A stretch of DNA of 29,304 bases, from NCBI GenBank assembly GCA_964597445.1, contig CAZQXO010000025.1, positions 1-29,304 of the forward strand, in the 5' to 3' direction. How positions within the stretch are numbered: position 1 is the stretch's first letter; the number at the start of each line of letters is the position of its first letter. The position numbers and the translations under genes are program-made. Below the pieces are notes generated by a model that worked only from the letters and a program-made list of their open reading frames with translations, did no database searches and was not told the DNA's origin. This DNA comes from UBA10649 sp964597445 (lineage in GTDB: Bacteria; Actinomycetota; Actinomycetes; S36-B12). This document shows, in pieces, positions 15,443 through 23,172 of this stretch.

Positions 15443-17416
15443 TCAGTCCTCGCTGCTGCCGGACCTGAGCCCGTCGGCGATCAGGCCCATGACGGCGGGG
15501 TCCGCGAGCGTTGTCGCGTCACCGAGCGAGCGGTTCTCCGCGACGTCGCGCAGCAGGCGCCTCATGATCTTGCCGCTGCGTGTCTTGGGCAGCTCCGGGA
15601 CGACCATGATCTGTCGGGGCTTGGCGATGGGGCCGATCTCGTGGGCCACGTGGTTGCGAAGCTCGGTGACGATGGCATCCCCCTCGGCCTCCGCCGCGGG
15701 CACTCCGCCGCGCAGGATGACGAACGCCACGATGCCCTGCCCGGTGGTCTCGTCAGCCGCACCGACGACAGCCGCCTCGGCCACCTTCGGGTGCGAGACG
15801 AGTGCCGACTCGACCTCGGTCGTGGAGATGCGGTGGCCCGAGACGTTCATGACGTCGTCCACTCGACCGAGGAGCCAGATGGCGCCGTCCTGATCCCACT
15901 TCGCACCGTCTCCGGCGAAGTAGTACTGCGGCCAGCGCGACCAGTACGTGTCCACATAGCGCTGCGGGTCGCCCCAGATGCCGCGCAGCATCGCCGGCCA
16001 CGGCTCGGTGAGCACGAGGTATCCGCCCTGGCCGTTGCCGACCGGGGTGCCGTTGTCGTCGACGATGGCGGCGCCGATGCCCGGGAGGGGGCCCATCGCC
16101 GAGCCCGGCTTGCACGGCGTCACGCCGGGAAGCGGCGAGATCATCATCGCGCCCGTCTCGGTCTGCCACCACGTGTCGACGATCGGGCAGCGGCCGCCGC
16201 CGATGACGTCGCGGTACCACATCCACGCCTCGGGGTTGATCGGCTCGCCCACGGATCCGAGCAGGCGGAGGCTGGACAGGTCCTTGCCCTTCGGCAGGTC
16301 GTCACCCCACTTCATGAAGGTTCGGATCGCGGTCGGGGCGGTGTAGAGGATCGTCACCCGGTGCCGCTCGACGATGTCCCACCAGCGGTCCTTCTCCGGG
16401 GTGTCCGGTGTTCCCTCGTAGACGACCTGGGTGACGCGATTGGCGAGTGGTCCGTACACGATGTAGGAGTGGCCGGTGACCCACCCGATGTCGGCCGTGC
16501 ACCAGTAGACATCCGAGTCTGACTTGAGGTCGAAGACGTTCCGGTGCGTGAACGCCGCCTGGGTGAGGTAGCCGCCGGACGTGTGCAGGATGCCCTTCGG
16601 CTTCCCGGTCGTGCCGGACGTGTAGAGGATGAAGAGCGGGTGCTCGCTGTCGAATGCCTCGGGGGTGTGGGACGTCGACTGCCGGTCGACCAGCTCGTGC
16701 CACCAGACGTCCTTGTCGGTCCAGGTGACGTCATTTCCCGTGCGCCTGACGACGAGCACATGCTCGACGCTTGGGCAGTCGGCGACGGCCTCATCCACGG
16801 CGGGCTTGAGGGCCATTGCGGAGCCGCGTCGATTCTGGCCGTCGGCGGTGATCACGACCTTGGCTGTCGCATCGTCGATGCGGGAGCGCAGTGCCTCGGC
16901 GGAGAAGCCGGCGAACACCACGGAGTGAGGTGCGCCGATGCGGGCGCAGGCGAGCATGGCGACGATCGCCTCCGGGATCATCGGCATGTAGATGGCCACG
17001 CGATCGCCGGCCACGAGGCCCAGTTCGGTCAGGGCGTTGGCGGCCCTGCACACCTCGTCCTGCAACTGCGCGTAGGTGATGTCGCGGCGGTCACCGGGCT
17101 CGCCCTCGAACCGGAGAGCGATCTGGTCGCCGAATCCGTCCTCCACGTGCCGGTCGACGCAGTTGTACGCGACATTGAGCTTCCCGCCGACGAACCACGA
17201 TGCGAAGGGTGCGTGGGACCAGTCGAGGATCTCCGACCAGGGCTCGGACCAGGTGAGATGCCGCGCCTGCTCCGCCCAGAAGCCGAGTCGGTCGCGATTC
17301 GCACGGTCGTACATCTCGGGCTGGGCGTTCGCCTGCTTCGCGAACTCCGGCGTGGGCGGGAACACCCGCTCCTCGTAGGACAGGTTGGACAGGGCAGATG
17401 TGGTGTCGTCGGTCAC
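15443..17416 (-). CDS. acs: Acetyl-CoA synthetase
   Basis: A 657-residue AMP-forming ligase that activates acetate to acetyl-CoA by way of acetyl-AMP. The P-loop YTSGTTGKPKG lies near residue 270. The adenylate-binding DTWWQTETG follows. The C-terminal PKTRSGKIMRR contains Lys616, the catalytic lysine that protein acetyltransferases block in actinobacteria and enterobacteria. Length is typical (about 650). Translation appears to start at GTG 17416; a weak AGG lies upstream, with no perfect leaderless motif. The 44-bp region shared with the divergent Fic-like gene holds an AAGGCCTT palindrome. It lies upstream of nhaA on the same strand. Confidence 0.97.
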   Translation of the reverse strand: MTDDTTSALSNLSYEERVFPPTPEFAKQANAQPEMYDRANRDRLGFWAEQARHLTWSEPWSEILDWSHAPFASWFVGGKLNVAYNCVDRHVEDGFGDQIALRFEGEPGDRRDITYAQLQDEVCRAANALTELGLVAGDRVAIYMPMIPEAIVAMLACARIGAPHSVVFAGFSAEALRSRIDDATAKVVITADGQNRRGSAMALKPAVDEAVADCPSVEHVLVVRRTGNDVTWTDKDVWWHELVDRQSTSHTPEAFDSEHPLFILYTSGTTGKPKGILHTSGGYLTQAAFTHRNVFDLKSDSDVYWCTADIGWVTGHSYIVYGPLANRVTQVVYEGTPDTPEKDRWWDIVERHRVTILYTAPTAIRTFMKWGDDLPKGKDLSSLRLLGSVGEPINPEAWMWYRDVIGGGRCPIVDTWWQTETGAMMISPLPGVTPCKPGSAMGPLPGIGAAIVDDNGTPVGNGQGGYLVLTEPWPAMLRGIWGDPQRYVDTYWSRWPQYYFAGDGAKWDQDGAIWLLGRVDDVMNVSGHRISTTEVESALVSHPKVAEAAVVGAADETTGQGIVAFVILRGGVPAAEAEGDAIVTELRNHVAHEIGPIAKPRQIMVVPELPKTRSGKIMRRLLRDVAENRSLGDATTLADPAVMGLIADGLRSGSSED

Positions 17417-17418
17417 GT

Positions 17419-17440
17419 GGCCTAGTGAACCAAAGGCCTT
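17419..17440. promoter_or_regulatory. Palindromic site between acs and Fic-like gene
   Basis: GGCCT (17419-17423) and AGGCC (17434-17438) form an inverted repeat with a 10-base centre, and AAGGCCTT (17433-17440) is itself palindromic. The site fills half of the 44-bp divergent region, so a bound protein could control both genes. No known motif is recognised. Confidence 0.35.
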
Positions 17441-17460
17441 GGTTGGATGGGGGGGTGTTC

Positions 17461-18225
17461 GTGACCCCCGCTGACCCGCTGGCTGCGCTCGCCGAGATCC
17501 CCGTGGTGGCGGACTCCGCGACGGCCGCCCGCCAGGAGGTCGACTCCCTGCTGTGGCGGCGGGACGTCCGCGCGGCCGCGGCGGAGGTCGCCTCGGCCTC
17601 CATCCAGCGTGGAGCGCGTGATTCGGCCGTCATCGACGGGGCGGATGTCGTCGTGGTGGAGGACTCCCCGATGGGGCGCGTGCTCGAGGCCGCGCTCCTC
17701 GTGACCGCCGCCGTGCCGACGCAGGTGGACGTGTTCGCCACCGCGCCCCTGCAGGCATGGGCGCATCTGCACGCGCTCGCCGCGCACGGATTCGTGTCCG
17801 AGGAGGAGCTCGGACGCCCGCGCGCGGGCGAGGGGGCGGACGACCCGCTCCACCTCGGGTCCCTGCCACCCGCGACCGTCGCGGCGGATCGCCTGGCCCT
17901 GCTGGCGCACCTGCTCACGTCTCCGACGCAGGCCCCTGCCCTCGTGGTGGCCGCCATCGCCCATGCCGAGATCGCGGTGGTCCGCCCCTTCTCCTGGGGC
18001 TCCGGACTCCTCGCTCGCGCGACGACGCGCCTGGTGCTGGCGGCGCGGGGCGTGGATCCGTCCGGCTTCTCCATCCCGGAGAACGGCATGGTCGAGCTCG
18101 GCAGGTCCTCGTACGTGCGGGCCCTGAAGGGGTACGCGTCAGGCTCGCGTGACGGAGTGGCGGAATGGTGCGTGTGGCACGCGTCGGCGGTGGCTGCCGG
18201 TGCCCGGGCTGTCGTCGTTCCCTGA
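17461..18225 (+). CDS. Degenerate Fic-fold protein (annotated as oxidoreductase in some actinobacteria)
   Basis: A 254-residue helical protein. Residues 168-190 align with the Fic catalytic loop, HPFxxGNGRxxR, but read VRPFSWGSGLLAR. The catalytic His is Arg175, Asn is Ser181, and the ATP-binding Arg is Leu183. An N-terminal SAVIDG (55-60) matches the class II inhibitory helix SxxIEG with Asp for Glu. The fold therefore seems kept while AMP-transferase residues are lost. Homologues next to acs or the HAD gene are widespread in actinobacteria, so this is a conserved pseudoenzyme rather than decay. The start is uncertain: GTG 17461 is preferred, with the GGATGGGGG sequence before it; GTG 17455 is an alternative. 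Confidence 0.8.
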   Translation: MTPADPLAALAEIPVVADSATAARQEVDSLLWRRDVRAAAAEVASASIQRGARDSAVIDGADVVVVEDSPMGRVLEAALLVTAAVPTQVDVFATAPLQAWAHLHALAAHGFVSEEELGRPRAGEGADDPLHLGSLPPATVAADRLALLAHLLTSPTQAPALVVAAIAHAEIAVVRPFSWGSGLLARATTRLVLAARGVDPSGFSIPENGMVELGRSSYVRALKGYASGSRDGVAEWCVWHASAVAAGARAVVVP

Positions 18226-18257
18226 GCCCCGAATGCCCCGGTCGCGCGACGCGTCGA

Positions 18258-19070
18258 CTACATCCGGCTGGCGCCGCGTCGGCGCGCGTACCAGGTCAGG
18301 CCCAGCGCCACGGCTCCGATGGCGACGCCGGCGCCCGCGGCCACGGCGGAACGCCGATGAGCCTGCTCGCGCATGGCGACCGGCTTGGCGAAGTCCACGA
18401 TGGGCCAGTCGCGCTCGCGGGCGACCTTGCGCAGCTCGGAGTCGGGATTGACGGCGACCGGATGGCCCACAGCCTCGAGCATCGGAAGGTCGGTGTGGGA
18501 ATCGCTGTAGGCGAAGCACTGCTCGAGGTCGTAGCCGCGCTCGGCGGCGAGTGATCGCATCGCCTCGGCCTTGCCCTCGCCATACGCGTAGAAGAGGATC
18601 TCGCCGGTGTAGGAGCCCTCCTCGATGGCGACCTGCGTACCGATCGCGACATCGGCGCCGAGCCGCTGGCCGATCGGCTCGACGATGTCGGTGCCGGATG
18701 ACGAGATGATGATGACGTCTCGTCCCGCGCCCTTGTGATCGTCGATGAGGTCGACGGCCTCCTGGAACACCATGGGATCGACGATCTCGTCGAGCGTCTC
18801 GCCGACGATGGCCTGCACCTTGTCGACGTTCCATCCGGTGACGAGTTTCGACATGTACTCGCGCATCGTCTCCATCTGATCGTGATCCGCACCGGACGCG
18901 AGAAACACGAACTGGGCGTACGCGCTGCGAATCACATCCGTCCGGCCGATGAGACCCTCCTTGTAGAAGGGACGGGCGAACGCGAAGGAGGAGGACTTCG
19001 CCAGGATCGTCTTGTCGAGATCGAAGAAGGCCGCTGACGTGGCCCCTCGACTCGTCCCGGATCCGCTCAC
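18258..19070 (-). CDS. HAD-IB family phosphatase (SerB-like) with C-terminal membrane anchor
   Basis: A 270-residue HAD hydrolase. Motif I is FFDLDKT (Asp17 nucleophile, Asp19), motif II IIISSSGTD, motif III a Lys in GEGKAEAM, and motif IV YSDSHTDLPML. These define the HAD-IB/SerB-like group acting on small phosphomonoesters. The last 30 residues hold one hydrophobic helix (AVAAGAGVAIGAVALGLTWY) followed by basic ARRR, so the enzyme is probably tail-anchored with its catalytic domain in the cytoplasm. GTG 19070 is supported by TACCGT six bases upstream; longer in-frame extensions have no family homology. It corresponds to Rv3661, divergent from ssd. It converges on the Fic-like gene with 32 bp between stops. 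Confidence 0.9.
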   Translation of the reverse strand: MSGSGTSRGATSAAFFDLDKTILAKSSSFAFARPFYKEGLIGRTDVIRSAYAQFVFLASGADHDQMETMREYMSKLVTGWNVDKVQAIVGETLDEIVDPMVFQEAVDLIDDHKGAGRDVIIISSSGTDIVEPIGQRLGADVAIGTQVAIEEGSYTGEILFYAYGEGKAEAMRSLAAERGYDLEQCFAYSDSHTDLPMLEAVGHPVAVNPDSELRKVARERDWPIVDFAKPVAMREQAHRRSAVAAGAGVAIGAVALGLTWYARRRGASRM

Positions 19071-19076
19071 AAGGGG

Positions 19077-19082
19077 ACGGTA
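19077..19082 (-). promoter_or_regulatory. -10 element of HAD phosphatase gene, leaderless type
   Basis: On the minus strand TACCGT, six bases (CCCCTT), then GTG 19070. It matches TANNNT and decides the start codon among several in-frame candidates. Confidence 0.6.
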
Positions 19083-19092
19083 CCGGGTGACA

Positions 19093-19130
19093 TCCACAGG
19101 AAGCAGCCCATCGGCCCCCTGTCCACAGGA
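19093..19130. repeat. Paired TCCACAGGA repeats resembling DnaA boxes
   Basis: TCCACAGGA occurs at 19093-19101 and again at 19122-19130. The second copy lies within CCTGTCCACAGG (19118-19129), a near-perfect palindrome whose CTGTCCACA differs by one base from the actinobacterial DnaA box TTGTCCACA. Both lie in the divergent HAD/ssd promoter region. Binding by DnaA or another regulator is an inference. Confidence 0.4.
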
Positions 19131-19211
19131 CGTTTCCACGCCCTCCACTCCTGCGCTGGCACGCGTCAACGTGGCCGTCACACAGGACGACGCCGCGGAT
19201 GTGGAGACGAC

Positions 19212-20261
19212 ATGGGACGACCCCTTCTGGTCAGTGAGGACGCGACGCTGGTCGATGAGGTGCTGAGGCTGGCGGCGGCCAGCAATGTCGAGGTGCATCT
19301 CGCGATCGATGCCGAGTCGGCCCGGGGCCCATGGTCCAAGGCCCCGCTGGTGCTGGTCGGCACGGATGTCGCTGCCAAGGTCGCCGGCATGCGGCCGGAG
19401 CGTCGGCGCGACGTCATCCTCATCGGTCGCGACATCGCGGACGGGGACTGGCAGCGAGCCGTGTCAATCGGCGCCGAGCACGTGGCGTGCCTGCCGGACT
19501 CGGAGCGCTGGCTCATCGATCGGCTGGCCGACTCCGGTGAGGGTCCCTCGAGGAACGGGGCCGTGATCGCGGTGATGTCCTGCGGTGGGGGTGCGGGGGC
19601 GTCCACCCTCGCCGCCACCCTCGCCGGACTCATCGCCGTCGAGGCGCGCGTTCTGCTGGTGGATCTCGACCCGCTCGCGGGCGGTATCGATGTGCTGCTG
19701 GGCATCGAGTCGATCGATGCGACCCGGTGGGCGGACGTCGCCGAGAGCCGGGGGCGGCTGAACCCCTTCACGCTGGAGCAGGCGCTGCCGCGCTGGGCCG
19801 GGATGCCGGTGCTGTCCTGGGGGCGTGAGGGCGTGACTCGACTGCCCGAGGAGTCGGTGGCGGCGGTGCTCGACGCGGGCGAGCGCGGGTTCGACGTGGT
19901 GGTGCTCGACCTGCCCCGCATCCTGGACGAGACGACGGACCTTGCTCTGAGTCGCGCGCGGCACACGATCGTCGTGACACCCGGCAACGTTCGGGGCGTG
20001 GCGACGGCCGGTCGGCTCGGGTCGGTGCTGCGCGATCGATGCTCAGCCCTCGGCGTCGTGGTCCGGGCTCATCCTCGGGGCGTGTCGGTCGAGACGGTTG
20101 CGTCAGCACTCGCGGATCCCCTGCTCGGTGAGCTCCCGTTCTCCGCGAGCGTGGCCCGCCGGTGCGATGCGGGTGATGGCCCATCCCTCTCCGATCCCTA
20201 CGCGCGCAGCGTCCGCCGGCTCCTGCCGCACCTGCCTGGACTGCCGGGTGAGATGTCGTGA
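19212..20261 (+). CDS. ssd: Septum site-determining protein Ssd (CpaE/TadZ-like)
   Basis: A 349-residue MinD/ParA-superfamily protein corresponding to Rv3660c. The N-terminal 115 residues resemble a receiver-like CpaE domain. The C-terminal domain has a P-loop region, SCGGGAGASTLAATLAG (123-139), LLVDLDPLAGGIDVLLG and a DVVVLDLPR Walker B. Both lysines of the deviant Walker A motif are missing (Gly and Ala instead). In M. tuberculosis excess Ssd inhibits septation. CpaE/TadZ relatives position Tad pili at the pole. GGAG lies five bases before ATG 19212. The stop overlaps the tadA GTG (GTGA), so it is the first gene of the Tad operon. Confidence 0.93.
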   Translation: MGRPLLVSEDATLVDEVLRLAAASNVEVHLAIDAESARGPWSKAPLVLVGTDVAAKVAGMRPERRRDVILIGRDIADGDWQRAVSIGAEHVACLPDSERWLIDRLADSGEGPSRNGAVIAVMSCGGGAGASTLAATLAGLIAVEARVLLVDLDPLAGGIDVLLGIESIDATRWADVAESRGRLNPFTLEQALPRWAGMPVLSWGREGVTRLPEESVAAVLDAGERGFDVVVLDLPRILDETTDLALSRARHTIVVTPGNVRGVATAGRLGSVLRDRCSALGVVVRAHPRGVSVETVASALADPLLGELPFSASVARRCDAGDGPSLSDPYARSVRRLLPHLPGLPGEMS

Positions 20262-21400
20262 CGCCTGCGCTGGTCGAGCGCGTTCGCGCGCGGCTGCTGG
20301 CCGTCGACGGAGACGCGACCCCGGGTCGCGTTGCCGCGGCCTTGCGCGACGAAGGGCTCGTGCTCGGAGACGACGCCGTGCTCGACATGGTGCGCCGTCT
20401 TCGCCAGGAGATGGTGGGTGCGGGCCCGCTCGAACCGTTCCTGACCAAGGCGGACGTCACTGACGTGCTCGTGAACGGCCCGGAGTCGATCTGGATCGAC
20501 CGAGGGCGCGGCCTCGAGCGGGTCGAGGCGCACTTCGACTCCGAGTCTGACCTGCGGCGTCTGGCCCAGCGTCTCGCGGCGAGTGCGGGGCGTCGGCTCG
20601 ATGATGCGGTTCCCCACGTGGATGCGCGTCTCCCATCCGGGGTGCGACTCCATGCCGTCCTCCCGCCCGTCGCGGTCGACGGAACCCTTATCTCCCTCCG
20701 CATTCCCTCGCACCGCTCCTTCTCCCTCGACGATCTCGCCGCTCGCGGTTCGATGGATGGACGGGTGACCGCGCTCCTGCGCCGGATCGTCGAGCGACGC
20801 CTGGCCATGCTGATCTCAGGCGGGACCGGCTCGGGCAAGACGACGGTGCTGTCCGCGCTGCTGGGGGAGGTGCCCCCGACCGAGCGCATCGTCATCGTCG
20901 AGGACTCGACCGAACTGTCGCCGCGGCACCCGCACGCGGTTCGCCTGCAGTCTCGTCTGCCCAACGTCGAGGGGGCCGGGCAGGTGACGAGCCGCGATCT
21001 CGTCCGTCAAGCGCTGCGCATGCGCCCGGATCGCCTGATCGTGGGAGAGGTGCGGGGCGCCGAGGTCGTCGATCTGCTCGCGGCCATGAACACCGGACAC
21101 GACGGGGGTGCCGGGACGATCCACGCGAACTCCCCTGCCGATGTCCCGGCCCGCCTGGAGGCCCTCGGTCTCCTGGCGGGGATCGATCGACCTGCGGTGC
21201 ACGCACTCCTCCACGCGGGAGTCCACGTGCTCATCCACGTGGGGCGCACCGCCAGGCTCGACCGCGTGGTCGACAGCCTCCACGTGCTGGACCGTTCACC
21301 TGATGGGCTCGTGGCGACGGTCCCGGCGCTGGAACGTCGTGGCGACGCGTACGCCGAGGGTCCCGGGCTGGCACGCCTCATCGATCGGCTGTGTGACTGA
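20258..21400 (+). CDS. tadA: TadA/CpaF-type secretion ATPase
   Basis: A 380-residue cytoplasmic hexameric ATPase powering Tad (type IVc) pilus assembly; matches Rv3659c and the actinobacterial 'helicase/secretion neighbourhood ATPase'. The N-terminal domain includes ITDVLVNGP-like VTDVLVNGPESIWIDRG (67-83). Walker A is GGTGSGKTT (188-196). Walker B is RLIVGEVRG (259-267). The His box NTGHDGGAGTIHAN spans 278-291. All catalytic motifs are intact, in contrast to the upstream ssd. It starts at GTG 20258, overlapping ssd. tadB begins two bases after its stop. Confidence 0.95.
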   Translation: MTPALVERVRARLLAVDGDATPGRVAAALRDEGLVLGDDAVLDMVRRLRQEMVGAGPLEPFLTKADVTDVLVNGPESIWIDRGRGLERVEAHFDSESDLRRLAQRLAASAGRRLDDAVPHVDARLPSGVRLHAVLPPVAVDGTLISLRIPSHRSFSLDDLAARGSMDGRVTALLRRIVERRLAMLISGGTGSGKTTVLSALLGEVPPTERIVIVEDSTELSPRHPHAVRLQSRLPNVEGAGQVTSRDLVRQALRMRPDRLIVGEVRGAEVVDLLAAMNTGHDGGAGTIHANSPADVPARLEALGLLAGIDRPAVHALLHAGVHVLIHVGRTARLDRVVDSLHVLDRSPDGLVATVPALERRGDAYAEGPGLARLIDRLCD

Positions 21401-21402
21401 CC

Positions 21403-22107
21403 ATGGCACTGCTCGCGGCCCTGCTCGCGGTGTGCGCTGTCGTGCTCGCGATGGCTCCTGCCCGCGAGGTGCGCATCCGCGCCCTCGCGCGGACGCAGCC
21501 GAGGCAGGAACGACAGCGACTGCAGTCCCGGGTCCAGGGCCTCGTGTCCCGCCGAGGGATCGGTCCGGCTGGCCGCCGTCGGCGGGCGCTCGCCCGATCC
21601 CGGGTGATCCAGGCCCTGGGCACCTTGGCTGCCGAGGTCGAGGCCGGCCTTCCCCCGCACGAGGCGCTGGTCCGGGCTGGCGGCAGCCCGGCTGTCTGGC
21701 CACGGGCGGCGCGGCATGCGCGCGGGGGAGGGGACGTGCGCGCCGCGCTCCTGGAGGACGCTGCGGACCAGCCGGTGCTGGCGCCGTTGGCTGCCTGCTG
21801 GAGCATCGCGTCGCGCGGATCGGGGCTGGCCGATGCGGTGCGCCAGCTGGCCGCGACCGCGCGTGCGTCCGAGGATGTCCGCGTCGAGATGGAGGGGCAG
21901 TTGGCCGGGCCGCGCGCCACCGCCCGACTCCTCTCCCTGCTCCCGCTGGTCGGGATGGGGCTGGGCATCATGCTCGGTGCCGATCCGCTCGGCTGGCTGC
22001 TGTCGACGGGTCCCGGACGCCTGTGCCTGGTGGCGGGAGTTCTCCTGACCGCGCTGGGTGCGTGGTGGACCGCGCGGGTGGCGTCGGCCGTGGAGCGCCT
22101 CCTGTGA
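21403..22107 (+). CDS. tadB: TadB-like inner-membrane platform protein
   Basis: A 234-residue member of the type II secretion F (GspF) domain family. A signal-like N-terminal helix (1-19) is followed by a basic linker. The cytoplasmic T2SSF helices lie at about 68-165, with EVEAGLPPHEALVRAG and SIASRGSGLADAVRQLA. Two C-terminal membrane helices (about 180-200 and 205-225) follow. It forms the platform on which TadA acts. It is shorter than proteobacterial TadB (about 320), which is normal for the actinobacterial version. ATG 21403 is separated by two bases from tadA. Its stop overlaps the tadC GTG. Confidence 0.88.
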   Translation: MALLAALLAVCAVVLAMAPAREVRIRALARTQPRQERQRLQSRVQGLVSRRGIGPAGRRRRALARSRVIQALGTLAAEVEAGLPPHEALVRAGGSPAVWPRAARHARGGGDVRAALLEDAADQPVLAPLAACWSIASRGSGLADAVRQLAATARASEDVRVEMEGQLAGPRATARLLSLLPLVGMGLGIMLGADPLGWLLSTGPGRLCLVAGVLLTALGAWWTARVASAVERLL

Positions 22108-22826
22108 TCGTGCTCGCCATGCTCGCGGCGGCGGCCAGCGCAGCCCTCATCCTCCGACCCCGGGGTGAGCCTCGGATCCGGTCCCTCGGTCTGTCGCCAA
22201 GTCCGGTCGTGGCGCCGCGGACGATGCGACGCCAGTGGACATGGCTCGCGGCCGCGGTGGCGGCGGCCGGTGCCCTGGTCGTGGTGCCCGGATTCGTGGG
22301 CGTGCTGCTGGCGGCCGTGTGCCTCGGGCTGCTTCCGCGATGGCTGGCGCGACTGGACTCGCGCGACACCCGGCAGCGTCGCGCGGAGCTCGAGCGTCAG
22401 GCCCCGCTCCTCGCCGACCTCCTCGCAAGCCTTCTTGTCTCCGGAGCCACCGTGCGCGATGCGCTTCAGGCCGCGAGCGAGGCGATGCCCGAGCCGACGG
22501 CACGAGTCCTGCGCACCGCAGCCGCCACGGTCGACCTCGGTGCGGAGCCGGCGGACGCCTGGGCAGCTGCGGAGACCCTCTCGGCGCATCAGCCGATGAT
22601 CGAGGCGCTGGAGCGGGCACAGCAGTCCGGGGCTCCTGCCGCGCTGCTGCTGGCGCGAGTGGCCGACGACCTGCGTCGTGAGCGTCGCCGCACGGTCGAC
22701 GTGGCGGCTCGCTCCGCCGGGGTGCGCGCGGTGGCTCCGCTCGCCCTCTGCTTCCTCCCCGCCTTCGTGCTGCTCGGTGTTGTTCCCGTCGTGGCGTCGC
22801 TGGCCAGCGGTGTGCTCGAGAGCTGA
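22104..22826 (+). CDS. tadC: TadC-like inner-membrane platform protein
   Basis: A 240-residue T2SSF-domain protein, partner of TadB in the pilus platform. Two N-terminal membrane segments (about 1-16 and 45-75) are followed by the F domain with LERQAPLLADLLASLLVSGATVRDALQAA and a second QQSGAPAALLLARVADDLR repeat. The C-terminal helices are PLALCFLPAFVLLGVVPVVASL. It starts at GTG 22104, overlapping tadB (GTGA). The next gene starts 164 bp downstream after two hairpins, so the pilin genes may be expressed at a different level from the machinery. Confidence 0.88.
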   Translation: MIVLAMLAAAASAALILRPRGEPRIRSLGLSPSPVVAPRTMRRQWTWLAAAVAAAGALVVVPGFVGVLLAAVCLGLLPRWLARLDSRDTRQRRAELERQAPLLADLLASLLVSGATVRDALQAASEAMPEPTARVLRTAAATVDLGAEPADAWAAAETLSAHQPMIEALERAQQSGAPAALLLARVADDLRRERRRTVDVAARSAGVRAVAPLALCFLPAFVLLGVVPVVASLASGVLES

Positions 22827-22936
22827 GCAGATCCACAGCGCTCTCGTTCGGCGCCGCGTGTCCCCAGCGACGATCCGCCCTCTCCTGAGTCATGTCGAGA
22901 TCGACGAGCGTTCCGCCATCGATCCACGTGATCGAG

Positions 22937-22971
22937 GTGCCGACCGTCGGCACGGACCGCACATCGCGGTC
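22937..22971 (+). promoter_or_regulatory. Two inverted repeats in the leader of the pilin gene
   Basis: GTGCCGAC-C-GTCGGCAC (22937-22953) is a perfect 17-bp palindrome. It is followed at once by GACCGC-ACATC-GCGGTC (22955-22971), a 6-bp stem with a 5-base loop. Both lie between tadC and the DUF4244 pilin, ending 19 bases before the start codon and just upstream of its Shine-Dalgarno sequence. They may be an operator, an RNA-stability element between machinery and pilin, or an attenuator. There is no T-tract. Confidence 0.55.
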
Positions 22972-22990
22972 GGTCAGAGAAGGAGAAGAG

Positions 22991-23170
22991 ATGCGCGCAT
23001 TTCTCGCCCGCATGAAGAAGGACGACGGTCTCTCGACGGCGGAGTACGCCGTGGGAACGGTCGCGGCAGCAGGGCTCGGTGGAGTCCTGATCAAACTGCT
23101 CACCAGCGATGAGGTCCGAGACCTCATCTGGACCGTGGTCTCGAGTGCCTTCCGCTCGTTGCTGGGGTAG
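22991..23170 (+). CDS. Flp-type major pilin candidate (DUF4244)
   Basis: A 59-residue protein of the DUF4244 family. A basic leader ends in DDG, followed by LSTAEYAVGTVAAAGLGGVL. This is a class III prepilin signal: predicted cleavage after Gly13, Glu18 at the +5 position and a hydrophobic helix to residue 36. The mature product would be about 46 residues, typical of Flp pilins. A strong GAAGGAG precedes ATG 22991 by six bases, consistent with high expression. It is Rv3656c-like in position. No prepilin peptidase (TadV/CpaA) is encoded in this window, so processing depends on a gene elsewhere. Confidence 0.9.
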   Translation: MRAFLARMKKDDGLSTAEYAVGTVAAAGLGGVLIKLLTSDEVRDLIWTVVSSAFRSLLG

Positions 23171-23172
23171 GT

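Noticed and set aside
18241..18250. GTCGCGCGAC palindrome as a terminator between the Fic-like and HAD genes
   Set aside because: Ten bases with no loop or T-tract; expected by chance in this base composition.
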